A DNA stretch of 64,000 bases from Aliihoeflea sp. 2WW (GCF_000497755.1 NZ_AYOD01000011.1:77741-141740), one strand, 5' to 3'; positions 46,832-57,620 are shown, counted from the stretch's first letter. Notes: generated by a model not told the origin, from the letters alone. Translations and numbers: made by a program.

Positions 46832-47686
46832 ATGACCAAGCCCGATATCGGCGCGCTCGAACAAACCATCGAAAAGGCGTTCGACGAGCGTGACGGAGTG
46901 GGCACGGGCACCAAGGGCGAGATCCGCGACGCGGTCGAGACCGCGCTCAACCTGCTCGATCGCGGCGAGGCGCGGGTTGCCGTGCGCCAGCCAGACGGCT
47001 CGTGGACGGTCAATCAGTGGCTGAAGAAGGCCGTTCTCCTCTCCTTCCGCCTGAACGACATGGAAGTCATCAAGGGCGGGCCGGGCGATTCGGTCTGGTG
47101 GGACAAGGTGCCCTCCAAGTTCGATGGCTGGAGCGCGGTCGACTTCCAGCGCGCCGGCTTCCGCGCCGTGCCGAACGCCGTCGTACGCCGCTCGGCCTTC
47201 ATCGCGCCCGGCGCCATCCTGATGCCCTCCTTCGTCAATCTGGGCGCCTATGTCGGCGAAGGCACGATGGTCGACACCTGGGCGACCGTCGGCTCCTGTG
47301 CGCAGATCGGCAAGAACGTGCATCTTTCGGGCGGCGTCGGCATTGGCGGCGTGCTCGAACCCATGCAGGCCGGCCCGACCATCATCGAGGACAATTGCTT
47401 CATCGGCGCGCGCTCGGAAGTCGTCGAGGGCTGCATCATGCGCGAGGGATCGGTGCTCGGCATGGGCGTTTTCATCGGCAAGTCGACCAAGATCGTCGAT
47501 CGCGAGACCGGGTCGATCACCTACGGCGAAGTGCCGCCCTATTCGGTCGTCGTCGCCGGCGCGCTGCCCGGCAAGCCCATGGGCAATGGCGAGCCCGGCC
47601 CGAGCCTCTACTGTGCCGTCATCGTCAAGAAGGTCGACGAGAAGACGCGCTCCAAGACCTCCATCAACGACCTCCTGCGGGCCTGA
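46832..47686 (+). CDS. dapD: 2,3,4,5-tetrahydropyridine-2,6-dicarboxylate N-succinyltransferase
   Basis: A 284-residue enzyme of the succinylase branch of lysine/diaminopimelate synthesis. The left-handed beta-helix of hexapeptide repeats runs from about residue 110 to 230 ([37 protein letters not shown]), with a helical N-terminal domain before it. The family's [20 protein letters not shown] is clear. ATG 46832 is the second Met of the open frame and gives the usual N-terminus. dapE, the desuccinylase, follows in the same direction. Confidence 0.96.
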   Translation: MTKPDIGALEQTIEKAFDERDGVGTGTKGEIRDAVETALNLLDRGEARVAVRQPDGSWTVNQWLKKAVLLSFRLNDMEVIKGGPGDSVWWDKVPSKFDGWSAVDFQRAGFRAVPNAVVRRSAFIAPGAILMPSFVNLGAYVGEGTMVDTWATVGSCAQIGKNVHLSGGVGIGGVLEPMQAGPTIIEDNCFIGARSEVVEGCIMREGSVLGMGVFIGKSTKIVDRETGSITYGEVPPYSVVVAGALPGKPMGNGEPGPSLYCAVIVKKVDEKTRSKTSINDLLRA

Positions 47687-47690
47687 TCCG

Positions 47691-48059
47691 GTGAACCAGT
47701 TTCCGATCCTCTGGCTGTTCTTCGGCCTCAAGGGACGCATCAGCCGCGTCGCCTTCCTGCTCGGCGGGCTGATGATGACGGTCGTCACCTTCTTCGTGCT
47801 CTATCGCATGTCGGTCGCGGAAGAGGTCGGGCAGGGGTTCGAATTCTGGAACTCCGTCCTCGGCGTCGTCGTCTTCGTGTCGCTCTGGTGCCAGGCGGCG
47901 CTCGCGGCCAAGCGACTGCACGACATCGGACGGCCGGGGCTTTTCGCCGTCGCGATGTTCGTCCCGCTGATCAACTTCATCGCCTTCATCGCGCTGTGCG
48001 TCATTCCCGGCGAGCGCGGCCCGAACAAGTATGGCGCGGCGACCAACGCGCCCAGCTAA
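47691..48059 (+). CDS. DUF805 membrane protein
   Basis: A 122-residue membrane protein with three to four hydrophobic segments and the DUF805 hallmark LKGRISRVAFLLGG and AAKRLHDIGRPG. The start is GTG at 47691, 4 bases after the dapD stop. It sits between dapD and dapE, so it is co-transcribed with lysine synthesis genes, an arrangement shared by related rhizobia as far as I recall. Function unknown. Confidence 0.85.
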   Translation: MNQFPILWLFFGLKGRISRVAFLLGGLMMTVVTFFVLYRMSVAEEVGQGFEFWNSVLGVVVFVSLWCQAALAAKRLHDIGRPGLFAVAMFVPLINFIAFIALCVIPGERGPNKYGAATNAPS

Positions 48060-48071
48060 AGCGAGACGAGC

Positions 48072-49259
48072 GTGACCAAGCCGACCGATCCCGTCGAAAA
48101 CCTCGCTGCCCTCATCCGCTGCCCGTCGGTGACGCCCGCTGAAGGCGGTGCGCTCACGGCGCTCGAGGCGATGCTGGCGCCCGTCGGCTTTTCCGTCGAG
48201 CGTCCGACTTTTTCGGAAGACGGCACGCCGGACGTCGAAAATCTCTATGCCCGCCTGTCGGGCAACGGCCCGCATCTGATGTTCGCCGGCCATACCGACG
48301 TCGTGCCGGTCGGAGACGAGGCCGCGTGGACGCATCCGCCGTTCTCGGCCGAGATCGCGAACGGCATGATGTATGGCCGCGGCGCGGTCGACATGAAGGG
48401 CGGCATCGCCTGCTTCGTCGCCGCCGTCGCGCGCTATGTCGAAAAGCATGGCGCGCTCAAGGGCTCGGTCTCGCTGCTCATCACCGGCGATGAAGAAGGC
48501 CCGTCGATCAACGGCACGACCAAGCTGCTCGACTGGGCTGCCGGCAAGGGCGAGGCGTGGGACGCGGCGATCGTCGGCGAGCCGACCAATCCGAAAACGC
48601 TCGGCGACATGATCAAGATCGGCCGGCGCGGTTCGGTCTCCGCCGATCTCGTCGTCAACGGACGGCAGGGCCACGCGGCCTATCCACACCTTGCCGACAA
48701 TCCGGTGCGCTCCATCGTAGCGCTGCTCGACGCGCTCCTGCATCCCGCACTCGACGAGGGCACCGACGACTTCCAGCCGACCAACCTCGAAGTGACGACC
48801 GTCGATGTCGGCAATCCGGCGGTCAACGTCATCGCCGCCAAGGCCAAAGCCTCGTTCAACATCCGCTTCAACGACACCTGGACGCCCGAAACGCTGCAGG
48901 CGGAAATCCACAACCGGCTCGACCGCGCGGCGTCCCGCACGCGGCTGCGGCCGGGCAAGGACGAACGCATCGATTTCGAACTGATCTGGCGCGACCGGCC
49001 GAGCCCCGTCTTCCTCACCCGCAACGACAAGCTCACCGACACGCTCTCTGCCTCGGTTAGCGCCGTAACCGGCCTGACGCCGACGCTCTCGACTTCCGGC
49101 GGCACGTCGGATGCGCGCTTCATCAAGGATTTCTGCCCGGTCGTCGAATTCGGTCTCGTGGGCCAAACCATGCACATGGTTGACGAGCGCGTGGCTCTTG
49201 CCGACCTCGAAACGCTGACGCAAATCTATCTGCGTTTCCTCGAGGACTGGTTCGGATAG
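48072..49259 (+). CDS. dapE: Succinyl-diaminopimelate desuccinylase
   Basis: A 395-residue zinc hydrolase (M20 family). Metal ligands appear in [11 protein letters not shown], the Asp of [10 protein letters not shown] and ITGDEEGPS; a dimerisation domain with [14 protein letters not shown] follows. It releases succinate to give LL-diaminopimelate, used for lysine and peptidoglycan. The start is GTG at 48072 (protein [25 protein letters not shown]). It follows the DUF805 gene by 12 bases. Confidence 0.96.
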   Translation: MTKPTDPVENLAALIRCPSVTPAEGGALTALEAMLAPVGFSVERPTFSEDGTPDVENLYARLSGNGPHLMFAGHTDVVPVGDEAAWTHPPFSAEIANGMMYGRGAVDMKGGIACFVAAVARYVEKHGALKGSVSLLITGDEEGPSINGTTKLLDWAAGKGEAWDAAIVGEPTNPKTLGDMIKIGRRGSVSADLVVNGRQGHAAYPHLADNPVRSIVALLDALLHPALDEGTDDFQPTNLEVTTVDVGNPAVNVIAAKAKASFNIRFNDTWTPETLQAEIHNRLDRAASRTRLRPGKDERIDFELIWRDRPSPVFLTRNDKLTDTLSASVSAVTGLTPTLSTSGGTSDARFIKDFCPVVEFGLVGQTMHMVDERVALADLETLTQIYLRFLEDWFG

Positions 49260-49266
49260 ACCTTAA

Positions 49267-49860
49267 ATGCCTTCGGCCGACTACGTTCAGCAATCGCTTT
49301 CCGGGGCCGCGCGCCTCATGGCCGGCAAGAAGGACGGGCTGCGCTTCCTCGACATCTCGGCCGACGGTTTCTGGACCTCGTTCTTCGCCATCCTGATCGC
49401 GCTTCCCGCGATGACGGTCGGCTGGGTGACCCTCGCCAACGAACTCGCCTTCCAGGGCGACGGCATCGGCAGCCGGCTTTCGATCGTCCTCAGGCTCGCG
49501 GCCATCGACGTGCTCGCCTGGATCGTCCCGCTTGCGGTCTTCGCGCTTCTGGCAAAGCCGGCCGGCATTGCAAACCGCTTCGTCCATTTCGTCGTCGCCA
49601 GCAACTGGGGCTCGGCGATCTATGTCTGGATCATGCTGCCGCCTTCCCTCATCCGGCTGTTCTGGCCGGATGCCGGCGAAGGCGTAACGGCGTTCTCGCT
49701 CGGCCTGTTCTTCTTCACCATGGTGCTCGCCTGGCGGCTGACCAATGCCATCCTCGACAAGGGACCGGCCTTTGCGACCGGGGTCTTCACCGCGATGTTC
49801 CTGGTGTCGCTCTTCGTGCTTTTCACGCTGCAGGGCGTGTTCGGGCTCGTTCAGTCGTAG
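49267..49860 (+). CDS. Conserved membrane protein, function unknown
   Basis: A 197-residue protein with about five hydrophobic segments (first at [19 protein letters not shown]). No characterised family recognised; it resembles uncharacterised membrane proteins next to dapE in rhizobia. ATG 49267 is 7 bases after the dapE stop, so it is probably in the dap operon. Its last 10 bases overlap the convergent truA gene. Confidence 0.75.
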   Translation: MPSADYVQQSLSGAARLMAGKKDGLRFLDISADGFWTSFFAILIALPAMTVGWVTLANELAFQGDGIGSRLSIVLRLAAIDVLAWIVPLAVFALLAKPAGIANRFVHFVVASNWGSAIYVWIMLPPSLIRLFWPDAGEGVTAFSLGLFFFTMVLAWRLTNAILDKGPAFATGVFTAMFLVSLFVLFTLQGVFGLVQS

Positions 49861-50597
49861 TCGACACGTGTGAGAAACAGCCCATCGGGCGGGGCAACCT
49901 GGCCGCAGCGGGCACGGTCGGCGGCATCGAGCGCCGCGCGAACATCCGCGACAGACCACGCCCCCTCGCCCGCCTTCTTCAGCGTTCCCACCATCGAGCG
50001 GACCTGATTGTGCAGGAACGAACGCGCCGAGGCGCGGATTTCGACGATGTCGCCGTCGCGCGTCACGTCCAGCCGGTCGAGGGTGCGGACCGGGCTGTTG
50101 GCCTGGCACTGGACCGAGCGGAACGTCGTGAAGTCGTGCCGGCCGAGCAGCGTCTGCGCCGCCGCGTGCATCGCTTGGGCATCGAGTGCCTTCGGAACGT
50201 GCCAAGCGCGGCCGAGATCGAGTGCGGCGGGCGCGCGGCGGTTGAGAATACGGAAGAGATAATGCCGGGCAGTCGCCGAAAAGCGGGCGTCGAAATCCTC
50301 GCCTACAGCCTGCACCGCGAAAACGGCAACCGGGTCGCCCGCGAGCCGAAGATGCGCGTTGAGCGCGCCCATCAGCTTGTCCGCCGTCCAACTCCCGGCA
50401 AGATCGACATGCGCCACCTGGCCAGTCGCGTGAACGCCAGTATCGGTGCGCCCCGCCCCGCGGATCGACACGCGCTCGCCCGTGAAGCGGAAGATCGCGT
50501 CTTCGATCGCCTGCTGCACGGTGGGCAGATCGGCTTGCCGTTGCCAGCCCGAATAGGGCCGGCCGTCATATTCGATATCGAGCCGAAACCGGGCCAT
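49851..50597 (-). CDS. truA: tRNA pseudouridine(38-40) synthase
   Basis: A 248-residue enzyme that makes pseudouridine at positions 38-40 of the tRNA anticodon stem. The catalytic Asp is in [15 protein letters not shown], preceded by [12 protein letters not shown]; the C-terminal [15 protein letters not shown] is family-typical. ATG 50597 overlaps the GNAT stop by one base (TGATG); an in-frame GTG one codon earlier gives a GTGA overlap and is equally possible. Operon with def, fmt and the GNAT gene. Confidence 0.95.
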   Translation of the reverse strand: MARFRLDIEYDGRPYSGWQRQADLPTVQQAIEDAIFRFTGERVSIRGAGRTDTGVHATGQVAHVDLAGSWTADKLMGALNAHLRLAGDPVAVFAVQAVGEDFDARFSATARHYLFRILNRRAPAALDLGRAWHVPKALDAQAMHAAAQTLLGRHDFTTFRSVQCQANSPVRTLDRLDVTRDGDIVEIRASARSFLHNQVRSMVGTLKKAGEGAWSVADVRAALDAADRARCGQVAPPDGLFLTRVDYD

Positions 50598-51103
50598 CAC
50601 ATTTCAGAAAAGGCGGCGGCGTAGACGAGCCGCCCCATGGTCGGCGCCTCGGTCGAGAAGGCGAGCGCCTGTAGATACTCGCCCTGATAGTCGCTCTCGA
50701 ATTTTTCCGCCCGCTGGCGCGTATAGCCAAACTTTCCGTAGTAGGCCGGATCGCCGAGGACCACCGACAATTCCTCGCCGGCATTCTTCAGGAGATGATG
50801 CGCGTTCTCGATCAGCGCCTTGCCGACGCCGGTGCGCTGCTTGTCGGGCCGCACCGCCAGCGGCGCGAGCGCCACGGCATCCGCGCTGCGGTTCTTCGAT
50901 TCGACGACGAGCCGCGAGAACAGGATGTGGCCGTAGATCTGCTGCTCGTGCGTGGCGACCAGTTCGAGCACGTCGTCGCCCGCTGCGCGAATGGCCTCGA
51001 CCAGCTTCGCCTCGCCGGGATTGCCGAACGCTTCTTCCAGAACCCAGCGCACGTCTTCCGCGTCGCGCGGCTCAAAAGGCCGGATCACCAGTCCACGCAT
51101 CAT
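50597..51103 (-). CDS. GNAT-family N-acetyltransferase
   Basis: A 168-residue acetyltransferase. The acetyl-CoA binding motif is [21 protein letters not shown] (V/R-x-x-Q/R-x-G-x-G), followed by [14 protein letters not shown]. It resembles YhbS-like proteins. ATG 51103 overlaps the fmt stop (ATGA); a second ATG at 51100 also fits. Substrate unknown. Its place between fmt and truA may link it to translation, but this is only positional. Confidence 0.9.
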   Translation of the reverse strand: MMRGLVIRPFEPRDAEDVRWVLEEAFGNPGEAKLVEAIRAAGDDVLELVATHEQQIYGHILFSRLVVESKNRSADAVALAPLAVRPDKQRTGVGKALIENAHHLLKNAGEELSVVLGDPAYYGKFGYTRQRAEKFESDYQGEYLQALAFSTEAPTMGRLVYAAAFSEM

Positions 51104-52032
51104 AGCCTGTCGCCCTTTTTCAATCCCGCGCCGCGCAGAAACGCCCCAGCCTCCATCGGCTTGCCGCCCGCGCGCTGCACTTCGACGAGGCGGACCGCGC
51201 CGTCTCCGCAGGCGATCGTCAGCCGGTCGTCGAGTATCGTGCCGGGCGTGCCCGCACCCTCGCCCATTGTCGAGCGCAGCAGCTTCAACCGCTCCGGCTT
51301 GCCACCGATATTCGCCTCGCACCATGCACCCGGAAAGGGCGAGAGGCCGCGAATGCGGTCATGGACCTCGCGCGCCGGCTTCGCCCAGTCGATCCGCGTC
51401 TCGTCCTTGGATATCTTGGCGGCGTAGGTCGCGCCCTCGCCCGCTTGCGCAACGGTCGGCAGGTCGCCGGCCTCCAGCCTGCCCAGCGCCTCGACCATCA
51501 GCCGCGCGCCAACATCGCGCAGCGCGTCGTGGAGTTCGCCCGCCGTCATGTCGGCGCCAATCGTGACGCGCTCGGTCAGGGCGACCGGGCCGGTATCGAG
51601 GCCTTCGTCCATCTTCATGATCATTATGCCGGTTTCGGCATCGCCCGCCATGATCGCACGCTGGATCGGCGCGGCACCGCGCCAACGCGGGAGGAGAGAA
51701 GCATGGCCATTGTAGGCACCGAGCCGCGTGCCCTCGAGGACCGCCCTCGGCAGGAGCAGACCGTAGGCGACGACCACGGCGACATCCGCGCCCAGCGCGC
51801 GGAACGCAGCCTGCTCGGCCTCGCCTTTCAGCGAAACGGGGGTGCGGACCTCAATGCCGAGACTTTCCGCAAGATCGTGGACAGGGGAGTTCTTCAGCTC
51901 CAGCCCGCGCCGGCCCGCCGGGCGCGGCGGCTGCGAATACGCGGCGACCACCTCGTGCCCTGCCTCGACGATCGCCTTCAACGTCGCCGCCGAAAACTCC
52001 GGCGTGCCCATAAAGATGACGCGCAGCGCCAC
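51100..52032 (-). CDS. fmt: Methionyl-tRNA formyltransferase
   Basis: A 310-residue enzyme that formylates initiator Met-tRNA. Formyltransferase motifs are [22 protein letters not shown] and the N-terminus [18 protein letters not shown]; the C-terminal OB-like domain ([19 protein letters not shown]) is present. It lies 4 bases after the def stop, the classical def-fmt pairing. Confidence 0.96.
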   Translation of the reverse strand: MALRVIFMGTPEFSAATLKAIVEAGHEVVAAYSQPPRPAGRRGLELKNSPVHDLAESLGIEVRTPVSLKGEAEQAAFRALGADVAVVVAYGLLLPRAVLEGTRLGAYNGHASLLPRWRGAAPIQRAIMAGDAETGIMIMKMDEGLDTGPVALTERVTIGADMTAGELHDALRDVGARLMVEALGRLEAGDLPTVAQAGEGATYAAKISKDETRIDWAKPAREVHDRIRGLSPFPGAWCEANIGGKPERLKLLRSTMGEGAGTPGTILDDRLTIACGDGAVRLVEVQRAGGKPMEAGAFLRGAGLKKGDRL

Positions 52033-52036
52033 CCGA

Positions 52037-52567
52037 TCAGCCGACGAGGCGCTGCGGCGCCTTCTCGCGGGCGAGCTTCTTGAACTTGCGCACGACCATG
52101 TCGCGCTTGAGCTTGGAGATGTGGTCGATGAAGAGGACGCCGTTCAGATGGTCGATTTCGTGCTGGAGGCACGTCGCCATCAGCCCGTCGGCCACCATTT
52201 CCTGCGCCTTGCCATCGCGGTCGAGATAGGTGACTGTCACCGTTTCAGGACGCTCCACCTCGGCATAATAATCCGGGATCGACAGGCAACCTTCCTCATA
52301 GATGGAAATGTCGTCGCCCGACGCCACGACCTGCGGATTGATGAACACGTGCGGGGCCTTCTCCTCGCCTTCCTTGGCGAGGTCGATGACCAGCATGCGG
52401 AGCGGCTCGCCGATCTGGATCGCGGCAAGCCCGATGCCCGGTGCGTCGTACATGGTGTCGAGCATGTCGTCAGCGAATTTGCGGGTCGCGTCGTCCACGC
52501 GCTCCAAGGGCTTGGACACCTGGCGCAGGACGGGATCGGGAAGGATGATGAGCGGCTTGATCGTCAT
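52037..52567 (-). CDS. def: Peptide deformylase
   Basis: A 176-residue metallohydrolase that removes the formyl group from new proteins. The three motifs are present in order: [17 protein letters not shown] and QHEIDHLNG, with Cys and two His as metal ligands. ATG 52567 ([23 protein letters not shown]) is the usual start. First gene of the def-fmt-GNAT-truA operon, divergent from rmuC. Confidence 0.96.
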   Translation of the reverse strand: MTIKPLIILPDPVLRQVSKPLERVDDATRKFADDMLDTMYDAPGIGLAAIQIGEPLRMLVIDLAKEGEEKAPHVFINPQVVASGDDISIYEEGCLSIPDYYAEVERPETVTVTYLDRDGKAQEMVADGLMATCLQHEIDHLNGVLFIDHISKLKRDMVVRKFKKLAREKAPQRLVG

Positions 52568-52669
52568 GGCCGTCAGGTAATCGGTGAAACCGCGCGCGTC
52601 AACGCTCCGGCATGTGGACGTTCTCGTTTTGGTCTTATTGCGACGTCGCGAATCGTCTAGTGTCGCGCG

Positions 52670-53905
52670 ATGAACCCGTCCGAATCGCTCTTCGCCGCTC
52701 CCCTTCTCGTGCTCGGCTCGACCACGATCACGCTCGGCCACGCGCTGATTGCCGGCGCGGCCATGGTCCTGGCGCTGGTCGCGCTCCTCGTCATGTCCGT
52801 TTCGCGTACGGCGCGGGTGCAGGCCGAGGTGGCAGAGGAAAGCGCCGCGCGGGCGCGCGAGGCCGATGCGCGGCTCGCCGAGATCACCCGCGCGCAAGTC
52901 GAGATGCAGGGGCGCATGGGCACGATCGCCGAAGTGTTCGGCGCGCGGCAGGCCGAGCTCAACAAGGCGATCGGCGAGCGGCTGGATGGCATGACCTCGC
53001 GGCTCGGCCATTCGATCACCGAACAGACGAAGTCGACGCATGAGAATCTTGCGAAGCTACAGGAACGTCTGGCCGTCATCGACACGGCGCAGAACAACAT
53101 CCAGTCGCTCGCCGGCCAGGTCGTGCAACTCCAGCACATCCTGTCCAACAAGCAGACCCGCGGCGCCTTCGGGCAGGCGCGCATGGAGGCGATCATCGCC
53201 GACGGGCTGCCGCATGGTGCCTACGAATTCCAGGCGACGCTGACGAATGGCAGCCGCCCCGACTGCACGATCCGCATGCCGAACGGCGCGCCCGACCTCG
53301 TCATCGACGCCAAGTTTCCGCTGGAATCGTGGAACGCCATTCGCACCGCTGCCGAGGCCGAGAACCCGGAGGCGCAGAAATACGCCGCGCAGAATTTCCG
53401 CCGTGACGTGGAAGTTCACCTGAAGGCGATCGCCGACAAGTATCTCATCAATGGCGAGACGCAGGACACGGCCTTCATGTTCGTGCCGTCGGAATCGATC
53501 TTCGCCGAGATCCACGAGAATTTCGAGGCGCTGGTGCAAAAGGCCCATCGCGCGCGTATCGTCATCGTCTCGCCCTCGCTGCTGATGCTCTCCATCCAGG
53601 TCATCCAGGCGGTGCTGAAGGACGCGCGGATGCGCGAGCAGGCGCATCTCATCCAGGGCGAGGTCATCCGCCTGATGGAGGATCTCGGCCGTCTCGACGA
53701 GCGTGTGCGCAAGCTTCAAACCCATTTCGGACAGGCCAATCGCGACATCGACCTGATCCTCACCTCGACGGAAAAGCTGACCAAGCGCGGCGAGAGGATC
53801 GAGGCGCTGGAACTGGACTCGCCGCAGATCGACGAGAAAGCAGACAAGAAGCCGGCAGAAGCACGCAGCGGCTCGCTGCGCCTGCGGGTCGTCGACGACG
53901 AATAG
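52670..53905 (+). CDS. rmuC: RmuC-family DNA recombination protein
   Basis: A 411-residue protein. One N-terminal membrane helix (about residues 20-45) is followed by a long coiled coil (to about 155), then the RmuC core with the predicted nuclease-fold motifs [19 protein letters not shown] and [15 protein letters not shown]. In Escherichia coli rmuC limits recombination between inverted repeats. It diverges from def with about 100 bases between. Confidence 0.93.
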   Translation: MNPSESLFAAPLLVLGSTTITLGHALIAGAAMVLALVALLVMSVSRTARVQAEVAEESAARAREADARLAEITRAQVEMQGRMGTIAEVFGARQAELNKAIGERLDGMTSRLGHSITEQTKSTHENLAKLQERLAVIDTAQNNIQSLAGQVVQLQHILSNKQTRGAFGQARMEAIIADGLPHGAYEFQATLTNGSRPDCTIRMPNGAPDLVIDAKFPLESWNAIRTAAEAENPEAQKYAAQNFRRDVEVHLKAIADKYLINGETQDTAFMFVPSESIFAEIHENFEALVQKAHRARIVIVSPSLLMLSIQVIQAVLKDARMREQAHLIQGEVIRLMEDLGRLDERVRKLQTHFGQANRDIDLILTSTEKLTKRGERIEALELDSPQIDEKADKKPAEARSGSLRLRVVDDE

Positions 53906-53980
53906 ACTGTTCACCTGCCAGCGACTGGCAATCCGCCCGCCGGTTTCATACCTCTTCTTCAAATCGAAGGGACATGAACG

Positions 53981-55036
53981 ATGGAAATCGGCCTCTACAC
54001 ATTCGGCGATGTCGGCACCGACCCGGTGACCGGGAACATCGTCAGTCCGGCGCAGCGCTTCGCCAATCTGATCGAGGAAATCGAACTCGCCGATCAGGTC
54101 GGGCTCGATCTGTTTGGCCTTGGCGAACATCACCGGCCGGACTACGCCGTCTCGGCTCCCGCCGTCGCGCTCGCCGCTGCCGCCCCGCGCACCAGGAACA
54201 TCAAGCTGTCGAGCGCCGTCTCAGTGCTCTCGTCGGACGACCCGATCCGCGTCTTCCAGCAGTTCGCTACACTCGACAACATCTCGAACGGGCGTGCCGA
54301 GATCATGGCCGGGCGTGGCTCCTTCATCGAATCCTTCCCGCTCTTCGGCTACGACCTCGGCGATTACGACACGCTCTTCGCCGAAAAGCTCGAAATGCTG
54401 ATCAAGCTCAACGAGGGCGAAATCTTTTCATGGGAAGGCGGCAAGCACACGCCGCGCGTCAGCGAGCGGGGCGTCTACCCGCGGCCCGTCAACGGCCAAT
54501 TGCCGATCTGGCTCGCCGTCGGCGGCACGCCGCAATCAGTCGGCCGCGCGGCCATGCTCGGCCTGCCGCTCGCGCTCGCCATTATCGGTGGCGAACCGGC
54601 CCGCTTTGCGCCCTTCTTCAAGCTCTATCGCGAGGCGGCGGAGAAGTTCGGCCGCGATCCGAAAACATTGAAGACCTCGATCAACGTCCACGGTTTCGTC
54701 GCTGACACGCGCAAGGAAGCCATCGATACCTTCTACCCGGCGCAGGCCGAAGTGATGAACCGGATCGGCCGCGAACGCGGCTGGCCCCCGACGAGCCGCC
54801 AGCAGTTCGAGGCATCCGCCGGTCCGCGCGGTGCACAGTTCGTCGGCGACGCGTCGGAGTTGACCGACAAGATCCTGGCGCACTACGAAATCTTCGGCTT
54901 CGACCGCTTCGTCATCCAGATGGCGATCGGCGTGATGGATCACGCCAAGCTGTTAAAGGCGATCGAGATTTTGGGAACGCGGGTGGCGCCGGAGGTGAAG
55001 AAGGCGGTCGGCGAAAGGCGGATCGCCGCGGCCTGA
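53981..55036 (+). CDS. LLM-class flavin-dependent oxidoreductase
   Basis: A 351-residue luciferase-like (TIM barrel) monooxygenase family member. EIGLYTFGDV opens the first strand; DQVGLDLFGLGEHHRPDYAVSAPAV and GRAEIMAGRGSFIESFPLFGYDL are family-typical. FMNH2 or F420 use cannot be decided, but FMN is expected in this group. ATG 53981 has AAGGGAC upstream. It follows rmuC by 75 bases. Confidence 0.88.
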   Translation: MEIGLYTFGDVGTDPVTGNIVSPAQRFANLIEEIELADQVGLDLFGLGEHHRPDYAVSAPAVALAAAAPRTRNIKLSSAVSVLSSDDPIRVFQQFATLDNISNGRAEIMAGRGSFIESFPLFGYDLGDYDTLFAEKLEMLIKLNEGEIFSWEGGKHTPRVSERGVYPRPVNGQLPIWLAVGGTPQSVGRAAMLGLPLALAIIGGEPARFAPFFKLYREAAEKFGRDPKTLKTSINVHGFVADTRKEAIDTFYPAQAEVMNRIGRERGWPPTSRQQFEASAGPRGAQFVGDASELTDKILAHYEIFGFDRFVIQMAIGVMDHAKLLKAIEILGTRVAPEVKKAVGERRIAAA

Positions 55037-55122
55037 CGGGCTTTCCCGTCCGAACCGGCTGGAGATCATTTCGCGCGTTGACGCGCATTGTCCCGATTGC
55101 CGCGGTCGCTTTTTTCCGAAGT

Positions 55123-55267
55123 GACCCCCACCCTGTATCCCTCCCCACAAGGGGGAGGGAGTCGCCAGCGTCGAGCCTTTCCGTCAATTTTATCACCCGG
55201 CCGAAAGCAGGGGCGCGACGTGGATGTCCTCCCTCCCCCTTGTGGGGAGGGATAAAGGGTGGGGGTC
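55123..55267. repeat. Long inverted repeat (38-bp arms), intergenic palindromic element
   Basis: Arms at 55123-55160 and 55230-55267 are inverse complements with 37 of 38 bases matching; each arm is itself a GGGGAGGG/CCCTCCCC-rich hairpin. It fills most of the 55037-55332 gap between two convergent genes, so it may also end transcription of both. The look is that of dispersed intergenic palindromic repeats found in rhizobia. Confidence 0.9.
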
Positions 55268-55332
55268 CCCTTCAAAGAAAACAGCAATTGTGAAGCTGCC
55301 GCCGCCCACCCTCCCGGTCGGAACGACGCCGG

Positions 55333-56118
55333 TCAGCCTTCTTCGTTCGCCAGATCATTCCACGCATTCTGCTGCGCAAGCATGGACCGCAGATATGCCA
55401 CGTTCGCCTCGGCCTGTTCCGGCGACAGTTCGCGGCTGGCAATCGCCTCGGCATCCGCAAAACGCCCCTGCAGCCCGACCACCAGCGCCAGGTTCTGCCG
55501 CACGCGGCTGTCGGCGCCGGGCTGGGTGACGGCGTTCTGAAGCTGGGCTTCGGCCTGCTTCAGATCGCCTTCCAGAAGGTAGGACATTCCGAGGTTTGAA
55601 AGCACGCTCGGGTCATTCGGCTGCATTTCGAGCGCGCGGGTATAGAGCCGGCGCGCCTCGCCGGCCTGGCCGAGCTGGTCGAGGATCGCGCCTTCGGCCG
55701 ACATCAGCTTCCAGTCGGGATATTCCGGCGTCTGCGCACGGCGGACGGCGTCGAGCGCAGGCTGGAGGTCGCCGGCGGCGGCCAGCGCCTTGCCGTAGGC
55801 GGCGAGCACCTGACGTTCCTTGGGATGGTCGATCGCCGCCTTTCGCATCACGGCAAGCGCCTGGTCGTTGCGCCCGTCCATCTGCAGCACCGAGGCGTAT
55901 TGCATGGCGACGGTCATGTCGGCCGGGTTGCGCGTATAGGCGGTGCCGAGCTGGTCGGCCGTCGCGCGCAGTTCGGGTGCCGTCATCTGCGTCACCGCGC
56001 CGGTGGTCGTGCGGTCAACGGAGGCGGTCGTCATGCGCTTGTTGCCGGCGCAACCCGCCAGCGCAAGCGTTGCCGCCAGCGCCAGGATCGTGGCCGTGGT
56101 CCTCGCCTTTGCCTTCAT
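55333..56118 (-). CDS. TadD-like TPR lipoprotein
   Basis: A 261-residue protein with a lipoprotein signal (LALAATLALAGC, Cys22) and several tetratricopeptide repeats, e.g. EARRLYTRALEMQPNDPSVLSNLGMSYLLEGDLKQAEAQL. It resembles TadD, the TPR pilotin-like protein of Flp/Tad pili, but none of the other tad genes are in the window. ATG 56118 has GGAGG 9 bases upstream. Its role outside a tad locus is unknown. Confidence 0.82.
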   Translation of the reverse strand: MKAKARTTATILALAATLALAGCAGNKRMTTASVDRTTTGAVTQMTAPELRATADQLGTAYTRNPADMTVAMQYASVLQMDGRNDQALAVMRKAAIDHPKERQVLAAYGKALAAAGDLQPALDAVRRAQTPEYPDWKLMSAEGAILDQLGQAGEARRLYTRALEMQPNDPSVLSNLGMSYLLEGDLKQAEAQLQNAVTQPGADSRVRQNLALVVGLQGRFADAEAIASRELSPEQAEANVAYLRSMLAQQNAWNDLANEEG

Positions 56119-56249
56119 GTTGATCGACCTCCGCATCGACATACACTCGTGCCGAAGCACCCGTTAATGTCCCGAGCAATATTCCGTTAACCCTAACGGA
56201 GCGTTAAAAGGGTTGGCATCTGCTTCGCGCCCGCCTTCCAGGAGACCCC

Positions 56250-57620
56250 ATGCCCATCGAAATCACGCAAACGCCGCTCGCCAATGCGAAGCCCATCCAT
56301 GTCGTCGCCAAGGACGGGCTCGACGGCGTCGCGATCGACGCGCGTGCCCGCGCCTGGGCGAAGGCCAGTGGCTTTTCCGGCCAGTCTGGCAAGGTGCTCG
56401 CCTTCCCCGACGCCGACGGCGAACTGGCCGGCGCGCTGGTCGGCATCGGCAGCGAAGACGGCGCGGCGTTGGGGCTCGGCCGCCTCGCCCGCGACCTGCC
56501 CTCCGGCGAATGGGCCTTCGCGCCCGGCACGTTCGACGCGCATCTGGCGACCCTCGCGCTGGTCATCGGCGGCTACCGCTTCGAGCGCTACTGGAAGGAC
56601 AGCCCGCGCGACATCCGGCTGCAGCTCAGCCCCGGCGTCGACCTTGCCCGCGTCACGCGCGAGGCGGAGGGCATCATCCTTGCCCGCGACCTCATCAACA
56701 CGCCAACCAACGACATGGGGCCGGCCGATCTGGAAGACGCCGCGCGCAGGCTCGCCAAGGCGCACAGGGCAAAGATCGGCGTCATCGAAGGCGACGCGCT
56801 CCTGAAGCAGAACTTTCCGATGATCCACGCCGTCGGGCGCGCGTCCGATCAGGCGCCTCGCCTCATCGACTTCACCTGGGGGCCGAAGGACGCGCCCAAG
56901 GTGACGCTGGTCGGAAAGGGCGTCTGCTTCGACACCGGCGGGCTCGATATCAAGCCGGCAAGCGGCATGCTCTTGATGAAGAAGGATATGGGCGGCGCGG
57001 CGAACGTGCTTGGCCTCGCCTCGATGATCATGAGCGCCAATCTCGATTTGCGCCTGCGGGTGCTCATTCCCGCCGTCGAGAATGCGATCGCCGGCAACGC
57101 CTTTAGACCAGGCGACGTTCTGACCAGCCGCAAGGGCCTGACGGTCGAAATCGGCAACACGGATGCCGAGGGCCGCCTGATCCTCGCCGATGCGCTGGCG
57201 CTCGCCGACGAGGAAAAGCCGGAACTCCTGATCGACATGGCGACACTGACGGGTGCCGCCCGCGTCGCGCTCGGGCCAGACTTGCCGCCCTTCTTCACCG
57301 ACGACGAAACGCTCGCCGCCGACCTGTCGCGCGCGGGCGAGACGGTGGCCGATCCGGTCTGGCGCATGCCGCTCTGGAAGCCCTACGCGAAGAAGCTTTC
57401 CTCCCGCGTCGCCGACATGAACAACGTCACCACCGACGGCTTTGCCGGCTCGGTCACGGCGGCGCTCTTCCTCCAGAAATTCGTCGAAAATGCACGAAGC
57501 TGGGTCCATCTCGACATCTTCGGCTGGAACCCGGTCGAAAAGGCCCACGCGCCCGTCGGCGGCGAGGCGCAGGCCATCCGAGCGCTGATGCACGTTCTCG
57601 AAGCGCGGTACGGAAAATGA
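56250..57620 (+). CDS. Leucyl aminopeptidase family protein (M17)
   Basis: A 456-residue M17 metallo-aminopeptidase. The catalytic and metal sites are seen in VGKGVCFDTGGLDIKP, LMKKDMGGAAN and the family signature NTDAEGRLILADAL. It removes N-terminal residues from peptides in the cytoplasm. ATG 56250 has AGGAG 6 bases upstream. Its stop overlaps the next start (ATGA), so it is coupled with the NlpC/P60 gene. Confidence 0.93.
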   Translation: MPIEITQTPLANAKPIHVVAKDGLDGVAIDARARAWAKASGFSGQSGKVLAFPDADGELAGALVGIGSEDGAALGLGRLARDLPSGEWAFAPGTFDAHLATLALVIGGYRFERYWKDSPRDIRLQLSPGVDLARVTREAEGIILARDLINTPTNDMGPADLEDAARRLAKAHRAKIGVIEGDALLKQNFPMIHAVGRASDQAPRLIDFTWGPKDAPKVTLVGKGVCFDTGGLDIKPASGMLLMKKDMGGAANVLGLASMIMSANLDLRLRVLIPAVENAIAGNAFRPGDVLTSRKGLTVEIGNTDAEGRLILADALALADEEKPELLIDMATLTGAARVALGPDLPPFFTDDETLAADLSRAGETVADPVWRMPLWKPYAKKLSSRVADMNNVTTDGFAGSVTAALFLQKFVENARSWVHLDIFGWNPVEKAHAPVGGEAQAIRALMHVLEARYGK

